A DNA stretch of 64,000 nt from Streptomyces sp. GESEQ-4 (GCF_017948455.1 NZ_JAFFSU010000007.1:124001-188000); one strand, 5' to 3'. Counted from the first letter of the stretch, positions 9,643-18,046 are shown. Numbers and translations: made by a program. The notes: generated from the sequence alone by a model not told the origin.

Positions 9643-10280
9643 AGAACAAGAGAACAGCAGACAGCTCGGAAAGGCAGGTGGCGGCAGTGCCCAGGACGAC
9701 GGACGGAGACGGTACGCCCGTCCCGCAGCGGCTGCTGGCCGCCGCCACCCGGCTCTTCGCGGAGCAGGGCTACGACCGCACCTCGGTGCAGGAGATCGTC
9801 GAGTCGGCCGGCGTCACCAAGGGGGCGCTGTACCACTACTTCGGCTCCAAGGACGACCTCCTGCACGAGGTGTACGCGCGCGTGCTGCGCGTCCAGCAGG
9901 AGCGGCTCGACGCGTTCGCGGGCGCCGACGAGCCGATCGAGAAGCGGGTGCGGGACGCGGCGGCGGATGTCGTGGTGACGACGATCGAGAACCTCGACGA
10001 CGCGATGATCTTCTTCCGCTCGATGCACCATCTGAGCCCCGAGAAGAACAAGCAGGTGCGCGCCGAGCGGCGCCTCTACCACGAGCGTTTCCGCGCACTC
10101 ATCGAGGAAGGGCAGCAGGCGGGAGTCTTCTCGAAGGCGACCCCGGCCGACCTGGTGGTGGACTACCACTTCGGGTCCGTCCACCACCTGTCGACCTGGT
10201 ACCGCCCCGACGGCCCGATGAGCCCTCAGGAGGTCGCCGACCACCTGGCCGACCTGCTCCTGCGGGCTCTCAGACCCTGA
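9639..10280 (+). CDS. TetR/AcrR-family transcriptional regulator of the lipid locus
   Basis: A 213-residue TetR protein. The HTH is clear: LLAAATRLFAEQGYDRTSVQEIV, then SAGVTKGALYHYFGSKDDLLHEV. The C-terminal domain (residues ~90-213) is all-helical and would bind the effector, plausibly an acyl-CoA. GTG 9639 overlaps the ligase stop; GTG 9687, 16 codons later and preceded by AGGCAGG, is an equally possible start and nearer the usual family length. The gene ends two bases from the stop of the convergent acyl-CoA dehydrogenase. Candidate operators at 7162-7177 and 12569-12580 suggest it represses both flanking operons. Confidence 0.88.
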   Translation: MKNKRTADSSERQVAAVPRTTDGDGTPVPQRLLAAATRLFAEQGYDRTSVQEIVESAGVTKGALYHYFGSKDDLLHEVYARVLRVQQERLDAFAGADEPIEKRVRDAAADVVVTTIENLDDAMIFFRSMHHLSPEKNKQVRAERRLYHERFRALIEEGQQAGVFSKATPADLVVDYHFGSVHHLSTWYRPDGPMSPQEVADHLADLLLRALRP

Positions 10281-10281
10281 G

Positions 10282-11496
10282 TCACAGGTACTTCTTCAGC
10301 TCCCGTCGCGCCAGCGACCGCTGATGCACCTCGTCCGGGCCGTCGGCGATCATCAACGTCCGTGCGCCCGCGTACAGTTCGGCGAGCGGGAAGTCCTGGC
10401 TGACACCGCCCGCGCCGTGCAGTTGGATCGCCTTGTCGAGGATGCCGACGACCGTGCGCGGAGTGGCGATCTTGATGGCCTGGATCTCGGTGTGCGCGCC
10501 CCGGTTGCCGACCGTGTCCATCATCCAGGCCGTCTTCAGGACCAGCAGCCGCAGCTGCTCGACCGCGACCCGCGCGTCGGCGATCCAGTTGTGCACCACG
10601 CCCTGCTGGGCCAGCGCCTTGCCGAAGGCCTCGCGCGCGACGGCCCGGCGGCACATCAGCTCGATCGCCCGCTCGGCCATGCCGATCAGCCGCATGCAGT
10701 GGTGGATGCGGCCGGGGCCGAGGCGGGCCTGGGCGATGGCGAAGCCGCCGCCCTCCTCGCCGATCAGGTTCGACACCGGCACGCGCGCGTGGTCGAAGAT
10801 CACCTCGGCGTGGCCGCCGTGGGAGTGGTCCTCGTAGCCGAACACCTGCATGGCGCGCTCGACGGTAACGCCCGGGGTGTCGCGGGGGACCAGGATCATC
10901 GACTGCTGGCGGCGGATGTCGGCGCCGTCCGGGTCCGTCTTGCCCATCACGATGAAGATCTTGCAGTCCGGGTTCATCGCCCCGGAGATGTACCACTTGC
11001 GGCCCGTGATGACGTAGTCGTCGCCGTCCCGCCGGATCAGGGTGGTGATGTTCGTGGCGTCCGAGGAGGCCACCTCCGGCTCGGTCATCGCGAACGCCGA
11101 GCGGATCTCACCGGCGAGCAGCGGCTCCAGCCACTGCTTCTTCTGCTGCTCGTCGGCGAACTGGGCGAGCACCTCCATGTTGCCGGTGTCCGGTGCGGCG
11201 CAGTTCAGCGCGGTGGGCGCCAACTGCGGGGAGCGGCCGGTGATTTCGGCGAGGGGGGCGTACTGGAGGTTGGTCAGTCCTGCGCCGTATTCGGAGTCGG
11301 GGAGGAAGAGGTTCCACAGGCCCTGCCGGCGCGCCTCGGCCTTCAGCTCCTCGACCACGGCCGGGGTGTCCCACGGGGAGGCCAGCCGCGCGCGCTGCTC
11401 CTCCGCGACGGACTCGGCCGGATAGACGTACTCGTCCATGAAGGCGAGCAGCTTGGCGCGCAGTTCCTCGGTGCGCGCGTCGAACGCGAAGTCCAT
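10282..11496 (-). CDS. Acyl-CoA dehydrogenase, ACAD10/11-like
   Basis: A 404-residue flavoprotein dehydrogenase for alpha,beta-oxidation of acyl-CoA. Visible are the N-terminal helical domain (FDARTEELRAKLLAFMDEYVYPAE), AFAMTEPEVASSDATN (FAD/substrate strand), GRKWYISGAM, and a C-terminal LQLHGAGGVSQDFPL-type helix bundle ending in RRELKKYL. It is the second gene of a two-gene unit, starting six bases after the phosphotransferase stop. This same pair of activities is fused in human ACAD10 and ACAD11, which handle 4-hydroxy acids by phosphorylation. A similar use here is inferred from the pairing. Confidence 0.88.
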   Translation of the reverse strand: MDFAFDARTEELRAKLLAFMDEYVYPAESVAEEQRARLASPWDTPAVVEELKAEARRQGLWNLFLPDSEYGAGLTNLQYAPLAEITGRSPQLAPTALNCAAPDTGNMEVLAQFADEQQKKQWLEPLLAGEIRSAFAMTEPEVASSDATNITTLIRRDGDDYVITGRKWYISGAMNPDCKIFIVMGKTDPDGADIRRQQSMILVPRDTPGVTVERAMQVFGYEDHSHGGHAEVIFDHARVPVSNLIGEEGGGFAIAQARLGPGRIHHCMRLIGMAERAIELMCRRAVAREAFGKALAQQGVVHNWIADARVAVEQLRLLVLKTAWMMDTVGNRGAHTEIQAIKIATPRTVVGILDKAIQLHGAGGVSQDFPLAELYAGARTLMIADGPDEVHQRSLARRELKKYL

Positions 11497-11502
11497 GGCG
11501 GA

Positions 11503-12525
11503 TCAGCCTTCCTGAAGGGTGGTGAGGCCGTGCTCGATGAAGACGGGGACCAGGTCGCCGATGCGGTCGAAGCCGGGGCCGACGGTCTGGCCCAGGGTGT
11601 AGCGGTAGTGGATGCCCTCGAGGATCACGGCGAGCTTGAACCAGGCGAACGCCGTGTACCAGGAGACCGCGGAGACGTCGCGCCCCGACAGCTCGGCGTA
11701 CCGCTCGATCAGTTCGGCCGGCTTCGGGTGCCCCGCGGCCTCGGCGGTCGTGGAGACCGGGGAGTCGGACGTGCCGAGCGGTGTGCTGTACATCACCAGC
11801 AGGCCGAGGTCGGTGAGCGGATCGCCGAGCGTCGACATCTCCCAGTCGAGGATCGCCTTGATCCGGTCGTCGTCGCCGATCAGGACGTTGTCGAGCCGGT
11901 AGTCGCCGTGTACGACGGTCGGCGCGGGGGAGTGGGGGAGGTCGCGGCCGAGGGCGGCGTGGAGCTCGTCGATTCCCGCGAGCTCACGGTTGCGGGAGGC
12001 GTCCAGCTGCTTGCCCCAGCGGCGCAGTTGCCGGTCAAGGAAGCCCTCGGGGCGGCCGAAGTCCGCCAGTCCCACGGCGGCCGGGTCCACCGCGTGCAGC
12101 TCGACGAGCGTGTCCACCAGGGACAGCACCGCGCCGCGGGTGCGCTCCGGGCCGAGCGGGGCGAGCTGGTCGGCCGTGCGGTACGGGGTGCCCTCGACGA
12201 ACTCCATGACGTAGAACGGCGCCCCGAGCACCTGCTCGTCCTCGCACATCAGCACCGGCCGCGGCACCGGTACGTTCGTCGGGTGCAGCGCGCTGATCAC
12301 CCGGTGTTCGCGCTTCATGTCGTGCGCGGTGGCCAGGACATGGCCCAGCGGAGGGCGCCGTACGACCCAGCGGGAGGTGCCGTCGGAGACCGCGTACGTG
12401 AGGTTCGACCGTCCGCCCTCGATCATCCGGCCGGTCAGAGGGCCGTGGACCAAGCCGGGCCGCTCGCTGTCGAGCAGCCCGCGCAGCCGGTCGAGATCGA
12501 GACCTGGCGGGTGATCGGCGCTCAT
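11503..12525 (-). CDS. APH-fold phosphotransferase of acyl-CoA catabolism
   Basis: A 340-residue member of the aminoglycoside-phosphotransferase fold. GGRSNLTYAVSDG starts the N-lobe, WVVRRPPLG carries the ATP lysine region, VVHGDYRLDN is the catalytic loop (Brenner motif, Asp base) and ILDWEMSTLGDP is the metal-binding DxE/D block. The ATG at 12525 is preceded by AAAGGAGC, so the longer upstream reading frame is rejected. Genes of this type next to an acyl-CoA dehydrogenase are unlikely to be antibiotic-resistance genes; the Pseudomonas LvaA and ACAD10/11 precedents point to phosphorylation of hydroxyacyl-CoA. It probably leads the operon with the dehydrogenase. Confidence 0.85.
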   Translation of the reverse strand: MSADHPPGLDLDRLRGLLDSERPGLVHGPLTGRMIEGGRSNLTYAVSDGTSRWVVRRPPLGHVLATAHDMKREHRVISALHPTNVPVPRPVLMCEDEQVLGAPFYVMEFVEGTPYRTADQLAPLGPERTRGAVLSLVDTLVELHAVDPAAVGLADFGRPEGFLDRQLRRWGKQLDASRNRELAGIDELHAALGRDLPHSPAPTVVHGDYRLDNVLIGDDDRIKAILDWEMSTLGDPLTDLGLLVMYSTPLGTSDSPVSTTAEAAGHPKPAELIERYAELSGRDVSAVSWYTAFAWFKLAVILEGIHYRYTLGQTVGPGFDRIGDLVPVFIEHGLTTLQEG

Positions 12526-12567
12526 CGTTGCTCCTTTGCCGGCGCGAGAACGGGTCCTGACCATGAT

Positions 12568-12581
12568 GCCGACCGGTCGGT
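12568..12581. promoter_or_regulatory. Candidate TetR operator upstream of the phosphotransferase/dehydrogenase operon
   Basis: CCGACCGGTCGG (12569-12580) is a perfect 12-base palindrome 44 bases upstream of the phosphotransferase start. It shares its core with the palindrome upstream of the SDR gene (7162-7177). The flanks (GAT GC.. / ..TATGCC) also partly match. Confidence 0.5.
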
Positions 12582-12672
12582 ATGCCGTCCAGTGCGGGGG
12601 GCGAACGTGATCGGGACCACGTGAGCGCTCCGCTGTCAGTGCCACGCTATGCCGTCGGTCGCCTGCGGTGTC

Positions 12673-12756
12673 GTCGTGGCTGGTCGCGCCGTGGCTGGTC
12701 GCGCCCACGCGGCGGAGCCGCATATCGATACAGCCCCGCGCCCCTTTGGGGCGCTG
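12673..12756. repeat. Dispersed palindromic repeat, copy 1 (inverted relative to the copy at 55386)
   Basis: Read on the minus strand it contains GGGGCGCGGGGCTG, TCGATATGCGGCTCCGCCGC and GTGGGCGCGACCAGCCAC in that order, the same blocks as the copy at 55386-55456. Internal hairpins (GCGCCCC-ttt-GGGGCGC and GCGG-ctc-CCGC) could act as a terminator for the DUF202 genes, which end just beside it at 12774. The GCGCGACCAGCCAC block is duplicated in this copy. Confidence 0.7.
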
Positions 12757-12773
12757 CCGCCAAGGGGCAGGGC

Positions 12774-13103
12774 TCAGAAGACCAGGGCTGCCGCGCACGC
12801 CGCCAGTGCGACCGTGCACAGGACCGCCGCCGTGGCCTGCCGGGGGGTGAGGGGCGCGGGGGCGTGGGTCGCAGAGAGGGTGCGGATGCGGCCGTGGGCG
12901 ACCAGCAGGAAGCCCAGCCAGAGGGCCACGCACAGGGCGCAGACGAGGACGCCGCTCACTGTCGCGCCGCCGTGCAGCGCCGTCTTCACGGCGAGCACGG
13001 CGGCGGCGGTGCCCGAGAGTGTCGTACGCCGCCAGGCGAGCCGGGTGCGCTCGGGCTGCAGTCCGGGGTCCCTGGTCCGGCCGCCGGCCGGTTCGGCGGT
13101 CAC
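12774..13103 (-). CDS. DUF202-family small membrane protein
   Basis: A 109-residue protein with about three predicted membrane helices (AAAVLAVKTALHG, GVLVCALCVALWLGFLLVA, AAVLCTVALAACAAALVF). The early RDPGLQPERTRLAWRRTTL segment is the signature of the DUF202 family. The start is the GTG that overlaps the stop of the preceding DUF202 gene (GTGA), so the two products are probably made together and may pair in the membrane. Function of the family is unknown. The gene ends beside a dispersed palindromic repeat. Confidence 0.8.
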   Translation of the reverse strand: MTAEPAGGRTRDPGLQPERTRLAWRRTTLSGTAAAVLAVKTALHGGATVSGVLVCALCVALWLGFLLVAHGRIRTLSATHAPAPLTPRQATAAVLCTVALAACAAALVF

Positions 13104-13492
13104 CCTTCCCAGCCGACGAGTACGACGACGACCATCGCGACGGCCACGATCGCGACGACGAGGCTCAGCACCGCCGGGAACCGTGACACCGGCAGATCCT
13201 CGCCCTTGCGCATGGCCCGCTCGCAGCGGATCCAGTGGTTGACCGCGCGCAGCGAACACAGCACGCCCGCGGCGAGCAGCGCCAGCGCGAGGCCGACGCG
13301 CCAGCCCCACCGCAGGTCCGGCAGGAACTGGTCCACCGCGAAGCCGCCGCCGATCAGCGCGAGAGCGGTCCGCAGCCAGGCCAGAAAGGTGCGCTCGTTC
13401 GCCAGCGAGAAGCGGTAGTCGGGGGTCGTGCCCTCGTCGCGGATCTCCTGCGGGGCGAACCACAGACGGACGTTACGAGCGAAATCGATCAC
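13100..13492 (-). CDS. YidH-like DUF202 membrane protein
   Basis: A 130-residue protein. RFSLANERTFLAWLRTALALIGGGFAV is the conserved N-terminal DUF202/YidH block. Three membrane helices follow: residues ~38-55, ~65-85 and the Val-rich C-terminal one ending LVGWEG. GTG start with the frame open from MIDFARNVRLWF. It overlaps the next DUF202 gene by four bases. Arrangement as a tandem DUF202 pair is common in actinomycetes. No enzymatic residues are recognisable; function unknown. Confidence 0.85.
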   Translation of the reverse strand: MIDFARNVRLWFAPQEIRDEGTTPDYRFSLANERTFLAWLRTALALIGGGFAVDQFLPDLRWGWRVGLALALLAAGVLCSLRAVNHWIRCERAMRKGEDLPVSRFPAVLSLVVAIVAVAMVVVVLVGWEG

Positions 13493-13509
13493 GCTCAGGA
13501 CGATACCGG

Positions 13510-14028
13510 TCAGGAATCGCCCGACCTGTACGCCCTCAGCCGTTCATACGCCGCCAGCCCGTCCGGCACCCACTCCCACTCCGTCAGGCGTCGCTCCACC
13601 TCGGCCTCCGGCAGGAAATCGTGCCAGGCCACCTCCTCGGCCTGCGGTTGTACGGGGAGGTCGCAGCGGACCTCGTACACCGCGGACCACCAGCTCTGGC
13701 CGGCGCCGTTGTCGTAGAGGAACTTGAACAGGAACTCGGGCCGCGGGAGACCCGAGACGCCGAGTTCCTCCTCGGCCTCACGGAGGGCGGCGGTGTCGTA
13801 GGACTCGCCCGCGCCGACGACTCCGCCGACGAACATGTCGTAGAGGGAGGGGAACACCAGCTTGGTCGGGGTGCGGCGGTGGACGAAGAGACGGCCGGTG
13901 GTGTCGCGGGCCTGGATGAAGACGCAGCGGTGGCGCAGCCCGCGGGCGTAGGCCTCGCCGCGCGGGGACCGGCCGATGACCTGGTCGTTCTCGTCGACGA
14001 TGTCGAGGATTTCGTCAGCAGCGCTCAT
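13510..14028 (-). CDS. NUDIX hydrolase
   Basis: A 172-residue pyrophosphohydrolase or isomerase of the NUDIX fold. Residues 69-91 fit the box G-x5-E-x7-RE-U-x-EE-x-G-U: Gly69, Glu75, Arg83, Glu84, Glu87, Glu88, Gly90. The start (ILDIVDENDQVIG) and HRCVFIQARDTTGRLFVHRR resemble the IPP-isomerase-like NUDIX group of unassigned substrate. The ATG at 14028 sits in a region where its own start is partly duplicated twice upstream (see repeat at 14018-14107). The two DUF202 genes follow on the same strand after 17 bases, so they may be cotranscribed. Confidence 0.88.
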   Translation of the reverse strand: MSAADEILDIVDENDQVIGRSPRGEAYARGLRHRCVFIQARDTTGRLFVHRRTPTKLVFPSLYDMFVGGVVGAGESYDTAALREAEEELGVSGLPRPEFLFKFLYDNGAGQSWWSAVYEVRCDLPVQPQAEEVAWHDFLPEAEVERRLTEWEWVPDGLAAYERLRAYRSGDS

Positions 14029-14107
14029 GTCGCCAATAAATCATTCGTCGGCGGCGCTCATGCCGCCACTGCATCAGCTGAGTCAGCGCGCTCATGCCGC
14101 CGCTACA
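14018..14107. repeat. Three degenerate tandem copies (~34 bases) around the NUDIX start
   Basis: On the minus strand each unit carries GG(C/T)GGCATGAGCGC or a close variant followed by GCxGAC-like sequence. One upstream unit encodes a six-codon frame MSAADE followed by a stop, identical to the first six residues of the NUDIX protein. The units fill all the space between the DMT transporter stop and the NUDIX start. Confidence 0.6.
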
Positions 14108-15010
14108 TCAGCTCAGCCGGCTCGGCTGCAGATCCCCTGCCCGTTCCCGCACCGGCGCCCCGCACGGCATGGCCGGGTGCAGGCCCAGCAGGACGATCCC
14201 GACAACGATGGCCGCGAGGCCCGCCGATTCCCAGGCCAGCGCGCCCGGGTCGGTGCGCAGCCGGTCGCCGAGGAAGCCCACCCCGCAGGCGATCCCGGCC
14301 AGCGGCTGGGCGGCGGTCAGGGCGGGCAGGGACATCCGCAGGGACGCCGTCTCGAACGCGCTCTGCACTAGGACCAGGCCGGTGACGCCGAGCGCCAGCA
14401 CGGCGTACGGCTGCCAGCCGGTCATCAGCTCGACGAAGCCGCCCTCGGAGAAGCGCTGGCCGCTCACCCGGGTCAGCGCGTCCTGCACGCCGTACAGCAG
14501 ACCGGCGGCCACGGCGAGAAGCGCCGGGCCCGAGCTGAGCCGGGAGCGTTTCGCGTACGTCGTGAGCAGCAGCGCGGCTCCGACCATCACGCCGATGATC
14601 AGCCAGTGCCGCATCGGGTCGGTGATCGCGGCGCCGCCGGTCGGCTGCCCCGCCACGATGAAGGCGGTCACGCCGCCCGCGAGGAGGGCGAGCCCCGCCC
14701 AGCCCTGGCGGCCCAGCGGCTGCTTGGTCTGGTGGCGGGACAGGGCCATCGCGAACAGCAGGTTCGTCGCGAGCAGCGGCTCCACCAGGGATATCTCGCC
14801 CTGGCCCAGCGCGACCGCGCCGAGCGCCATGCCGGCCACCATGAGTCCGAGGCCGCCCCGCCAGCGCGGCACCTTCATCAGATCGAGGAGCAGGCGGGGG
14901 GAGAGGAAGTCGTTCAGGGGCGCCCGCTGGGCCGCGTTCTGCTGGAGGACGAAACCGAAGCCCAGGCAGCACGCGGCGCTCACGGCGAGAATCAGAACCT
15001 GAAGCGACAC
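14108..15010 (-). CDS. DMT/EamA-type membrane transporter
   Basis: A 300-residue polytopic protein with about nine or ten predicted helices, starting VLILAVSAACCLGFGFVLQ. It has the duplicated five-helix layout of the drug/metabolite transporter superfamily: MVAGMALGAVALGQGEISLVEPLLATNLLFAMAL in the first half, and VLALGVTGLVLVQSAFETA in the second half. Likely an exporter of a small metabolite; substrate unknown. It lies 79 bases upstream of the NUDIX gene on the same strand, separated by the tandem repeats. Confidence 0.82.
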   Translation of the reverse strand: MSLQVLILAVSAACCLGFGFVLQQNAAQRAPLNDFLSPRLLLDLMKVPRWRGGLGLMVAGMALGAVALGQGEISLVEPLLATNLLFAMALSRHQTKQPLGRQGWAGLALLAGGVTAFIVAGQPTGGAAITDPMRHWLIIGVMVGAALLLTTYAKRSRLSSGPALLAVAAGLLYGVQDALTRVSGQRFSEGGFVELMTGWQPYAVLALGVTGLVLVQSAFETASLRMSLPALTAAQPLAGIACGVGFLGDRLRTDPGALAWESAGLAAIVVGIVLLGLHPAMPCGAPVRERAGDLQPSRLS

Positions 15011-15421
15011 GCTGCGTACCTCGATCGTTCGGCCGGGCCGGGGGCTGCGTCCGGCCGACTGTAGTGGCCCAGGGCCCGGTGCGCCCCTGGGAGTGCCCGA
15101 ACCGGACAGTGGACTCGGTCACGGCACCCCGTCGATCAAGGGCGGTCGCACGACCGTCACGCCATGCTGCGATGGCCGGGCGAGCAACGCTATGGCGTGC
15201 GACACAGTCAAGGGGCGCGGTGTGGTGATCATGCGGCGGTCTCGCAGGGCCGATGAACCTCAAGTGTCTCTCGTGTAGCAGAGGTTGACGCGTGTAACGA
15301 CTTCGTGGGCCTTGACGTGATGTGTTGGCTGCGGGTTTGCTGTGCGTGATCGCTTGATGGCAAACCGAGACCGACGACTGCGCGCGTCCGACTGTGCGCG
15401 TCGCGTGAGGAAGTTCCCGCG
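15011..15421. other. Divergent intergenic region (411 bases)
   Basis: Between the DMT transporter and the tetratricopeptide-like gene. No convincing coding frame, tRNA or long hairpin is visible. Two TTGACG hexamers, the second just before 15320, could serve as -35 elements for the rightward gene, but I see no matching -10 element of good quality. Base composition in 15240-15350 is less GC-rich than its surroundings, as expected for promoters. Confidence 0.4.
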
Positions 15422-16372
15422 GTGCCCCCACCTCCGCCACCCCTCGGCCGTGCCCGAAGACGCGCGGCCCAGGCCTTCGACTCTGCCCTCGACGACGCCG
15501 AACTCGCCGCCGCCCGCGCCGCGTTGGCCCAGGGGCGCTGGCAGGCGGCCCGCTCGCTGCTCGCGCACACCGGCGACGACTTCGACCGCCGCGGCCACCG
15601 CGTCACCGTTCTCGCCGAGGAGCCGTACAGCACCGCATGGGCCCGGGACTGGCTGCTCGCCGAGCCCGACTCCGCCGACGCCTGCGTCCTGCTGGCCCTC
15701 TCCCTGGTCCGGCGCGCGCTGCGGGGCAAGGAGAAGCCGGTCCGGGCCCGTGAGGCCTGTCATGCCGCCGCCGCGCTCGCGCCCGCCGACCCCACGCCGT
15801 GGCTCGGCCTGCTGATGCTGGAGCGCCGCTTCGGCGCCGAGGAGGAGGCGGTCCGGCTGTTCGCTGAGATCCGCGCCCGGTACGCCGACCACCATCACGC
15901 GCACCATCTGATGGTCGCCCGGCTCGCCGAGCGCCGCGCCGGGACGGGCCCGGACCCGCTGCACGAGGTCTACGAGTTCGCGGCCCACTGTGCCGAGCAG
16001 GCGCCCGCGGACTCGCCACTCGCGATCCTCCCGGTCGTCGCGCACGCCGAGCGCTACCGCGCGCTGGCCGCCGCCGGCCAGGTGCCCGCCGACCCGGCCG
16101 GCTCGGGGCACTGGTCCGGGCGCCGGGCCCGGCAGGTGATGAAGGCCGCCTTCGACTGGTGGCTGGAGTGGGAGCAGGAGGGCCATCCGCGCCGTCTGGT
16201 CGACCTGAACTTCCTCGCCCACGCCAAGGTCTGCGAAGGCCGCGGCGCCGAGGCCGCCGCCCTGTTCCACCGGATCGGCGAGCACGCCACCCCGGACCCG
16301 TGGTCGTACCCGGACCACGACCCGCACTCCGCGTTCCGAGCCGCACGCGCCACCGCGCTCGGCACGGCTTGA
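15422..16372 (+). CDS. TPR-like conserved protein of unknown function
   Basis: A 316-residue, mostly helical protein with no signal peptide or membrane segment. The sequence is Ala/Arg-rich with repeating helix pairs (for example ALAQGRWQAARSLLAHTGDD, then DACVLLALSLVRRAL and PWLGLLMLERRFGAEEEAVRLF), the pattern of tetratricopeptide repeats. The C-terminal part (FDWWLEWEQEGHPRRLVDLNFLAHAKV) is distinctive. The start is the GTG at 15422. It is followed after 68 bases by an APC permease gene on the same strand; cotranscription is possible. I recognise it only as a type of protein widespread in Streptomyces. Confidence 0.65.
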   Translation: MPPPPPPLGRARRRAAQAFDSALDDAELAAARAALAQGRWQAARSLLAHTGDDFDRRGHRVTVLAEEPYSTAWARDWLLAEPDSADACVLLALSLVRRALRGKEKPVRAREACHAAAALAPADPTPWLGLLMLERRFGAEEEAVRLFAEIRARYADHHHAHHLMVARLAERRAGTGPDPLHEVYEFAAHCAEQAPADSPLAILPVVAHAERYRALAAAGQVPADPAGSGHWSGRRARQVMKAAFDWWLEWEQEGHPRRLVDLNFLAHAKVCEGRGAEAAALFHRIGEHATPDPWSYPDHDPHSAFRAARATALGTA

Positions 16373-16440
16373 CCCCCGCACCGCCGCATCCCTCGCCACC
16401 TGTGTCCCCACCCATGTCCCCACCAGGAAGGACGGCCCCG

Positions 16441-17988
16441 ATGACGACGGGCAGTTCGCACACGAGCACCGCTCCCGACTCAGGCATCAGCACCTTCAGG
16501 GGACAGGAACGCGCCCTGCGCGCCGACCGCCTCGGCACCGGGGGCCTGCTGCTCTCCGTCCTCGCCGCGACCGCCCCTCTCATGGTGGTCGCGGGTGTCA
16601 TGCCCACCACATTCGCGGTGATGGGCATCGTCGGACAGCCGCTGCTCTTCGTCGTGCTCGGAGTGGTCCTCGTCCTCTTCGGCATCGGATACGCCGAGAT
16701 GAGCCGCCACGTCCACAACGCGGGCGCCTTCTACGCCTATATCTCCCGCGGCCTCGGCGGCACCGCCGGAGCGGCCGCCGCCCTGGTCGCGCTCGTCGCC
16801 TACAACGCCCTCCAGGTCGGCATCTACGGCATCTTCGGCTTCGAGGTCTCCGGCCTGTTCGCCACCTACGCCGAGGTCGAGGTCGCCTGGTGGATACCGG
16901 CGCTGGCGGCCGCCGCCGTCGTCGGCGCGCTGGGCTGGCTGAAGATCGACGTCAACGCGCGCGTGCTGGGCGTTCTGCTGATCGTCGAGGTGGCCCTGGT
17001 CGTCGTCTTCGACATCGCCGCCGTGGCCGACCCGGCGGCTGAAGGGCTGTCCCTGCACGCCTTCAACCCGGACACGCTCAGCGGCGCCGGAGTCGGCACC
17101 GCCCTGTGCTTCTGCATCGCCGCCTTCCTCGGCTTCGAGCAGGCGCCGGTGTACGCCGAGGAGACCAGCCGTCCGCATGTCCTCGTCCCGCGCGTGATGT
17201 TCCTCGCCGTCGGGGGTGTCGCCGTCTTCCTCGCGTTCAGCAGCTGGGCCCTGACCGTCGCCGCCGGACCGTCCGCGATCGTCGGCACGGCCCGGGAGCA
17301 GAGCGCCGGGCTGCTGTTCTTCCTGACCGAGGAACGGCTCGGCGGCACCTTCACCGACGTGCTGCACATCCTGTTCGTGACCGGCATGTTCGCGGCGATG
17401 CTCAGTTTCCACAACGTCGTCGCCCGGTACGCCTTCGCCATGGGCCGCGAGGGACTGCTGCCCGCCGCCTTCGGCCGCACCACCGGCACCAGCGGCGCCC
17501 CCGGCACCGGATCGCTGCTCCAGACCGCAGTGGCCGCCGTGATCGTCATCGCCTTCGCGATCGCCGACGACAAGCCGACCGGCGACCCGACCGCGCCTGT
17601 CCTGCACCTGTTCACCTGGTTCGGCAACGTCGGCGCCCTCGGCGTGATCGTGCTGATGGCGCTGGCCTCCCTCTCGGTGGTCGTCTTCTTCGCCCGCCGC
17701 GGCGCCGCCGGCACCCAGGCCTGGCGGCTGGTCACCTCCGTGCTGGCCGGGATCGCCCTGCTCGTGATCGCCGGCTACACCGTCAAGGACTTCGACGTCC
17801 TGGTCGGCACCGGCCCCGACTCGGCCCTGAGCTGGGCACTTCCGGGCATCATCGCCGCCGCCCTCGTCATCGGCCTCGTCCAGGGCCTGCTTCTGCGCTC
17901 CCGCTCGCCCGAGACCCACGCCCGCATCGGCCTCGGCAATCAAGCCTTCCAGCTGGACAAGGCGGCGGAGGCGGACGCGGACAACTGA
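16441..17988 (+). CDS. APC-family amino acid/polyamine permease
   Basis: A 515-residue transporter with about 12 membrane helices. The first helix block (LGTGGLLLSVLAATAPLMVVAGVMPTTFAVMG) and the GAFYAYISRGLG segment after helix 2 are the APC family hallmarks. Helix 6 has FLGFEQAPVYAEET. The ATG at 16441 has AGGAAGGACG upstream. The C-terminal ~25 residues are cytoplasmic and end in acidic residues. It is probably an H+-coupled importer of an amino acid or polyamine. A strong hairpin at 18003-18046 follows the gene. Confidence 0.88.
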   Translation: MTTGSSHTSTAPDSGISTFRGQERALRADRLGTGGLLLSVLAATAPLMVVAGVMPTTFAVMGIVGQPLLFVVLGVVLVLFGIGYAEMSRHVHNAGAFYAYISRGLGGTAGAAAALVALVAYNALQVGIYGIFGFEVSGLFATYAEVEVAWWIPALAAAAVVGALGWLKIDVNARVLGVLLIVEVALVVVFDIAAVADPAAEGLSLHAFNPDTLSGAGVGTALCFCIAAFLGFEQAPVYAEETSRPHVLVPRVMFLAVGGVAVFLAFSSWALTVAAGPSAIVGTAREQSAGLLFFLTEERLGGTFTDVLHILFVTGMFAAMLSFHNVVARYAFAMGREGLLPAAFGRTTGTSGAPGTGSLLQTAVAAVIVIAFAIADDKPTGDPTAPVLHLFTWFGNVGALGVIVLMALASLSVVVFFARRGAAGTQAWRLVTSVLAGIALLVIAGYTVKDFDVLVGTGPDSALSWALPGIIAAALVIGLVQGLLLRSRSPETHARIGLGNQAFQLDKAAEADADN

Positions 17989-18002
17989 TTACGGAAACCT
18001 GA

Positions 18003-18046
18003 CGAGCACCCGCGAACCCTGGTCCCGCAGGGCCCGCGGGTGCTCG
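18003..18046 (+). terminator. Hairpin terminator after the APC permease
   Basis: CGAGCACCCGCG (18003-18014) pairs perfectly with CGCGGGTGCTCG (18035-18046). The 20-base loop can form a small inner CCCTG/CAGGG stem. There is no U-run, which is usual in Streptomyces. It ends ten bases before the next gene, so it may also limit read-through or lie in that gene's leader. Confidence 0.6.

Noticed and set aside
11503..12933. Longer N-terminal extension of the phosphotransferase and its use as aminoglycoside resistance
   Set aside because: The ATG at 12525 has AAAGGAGC and fits the domain start; the neighbouring acyl-CoA dehydrogenase and operator point to lipid catabolism.
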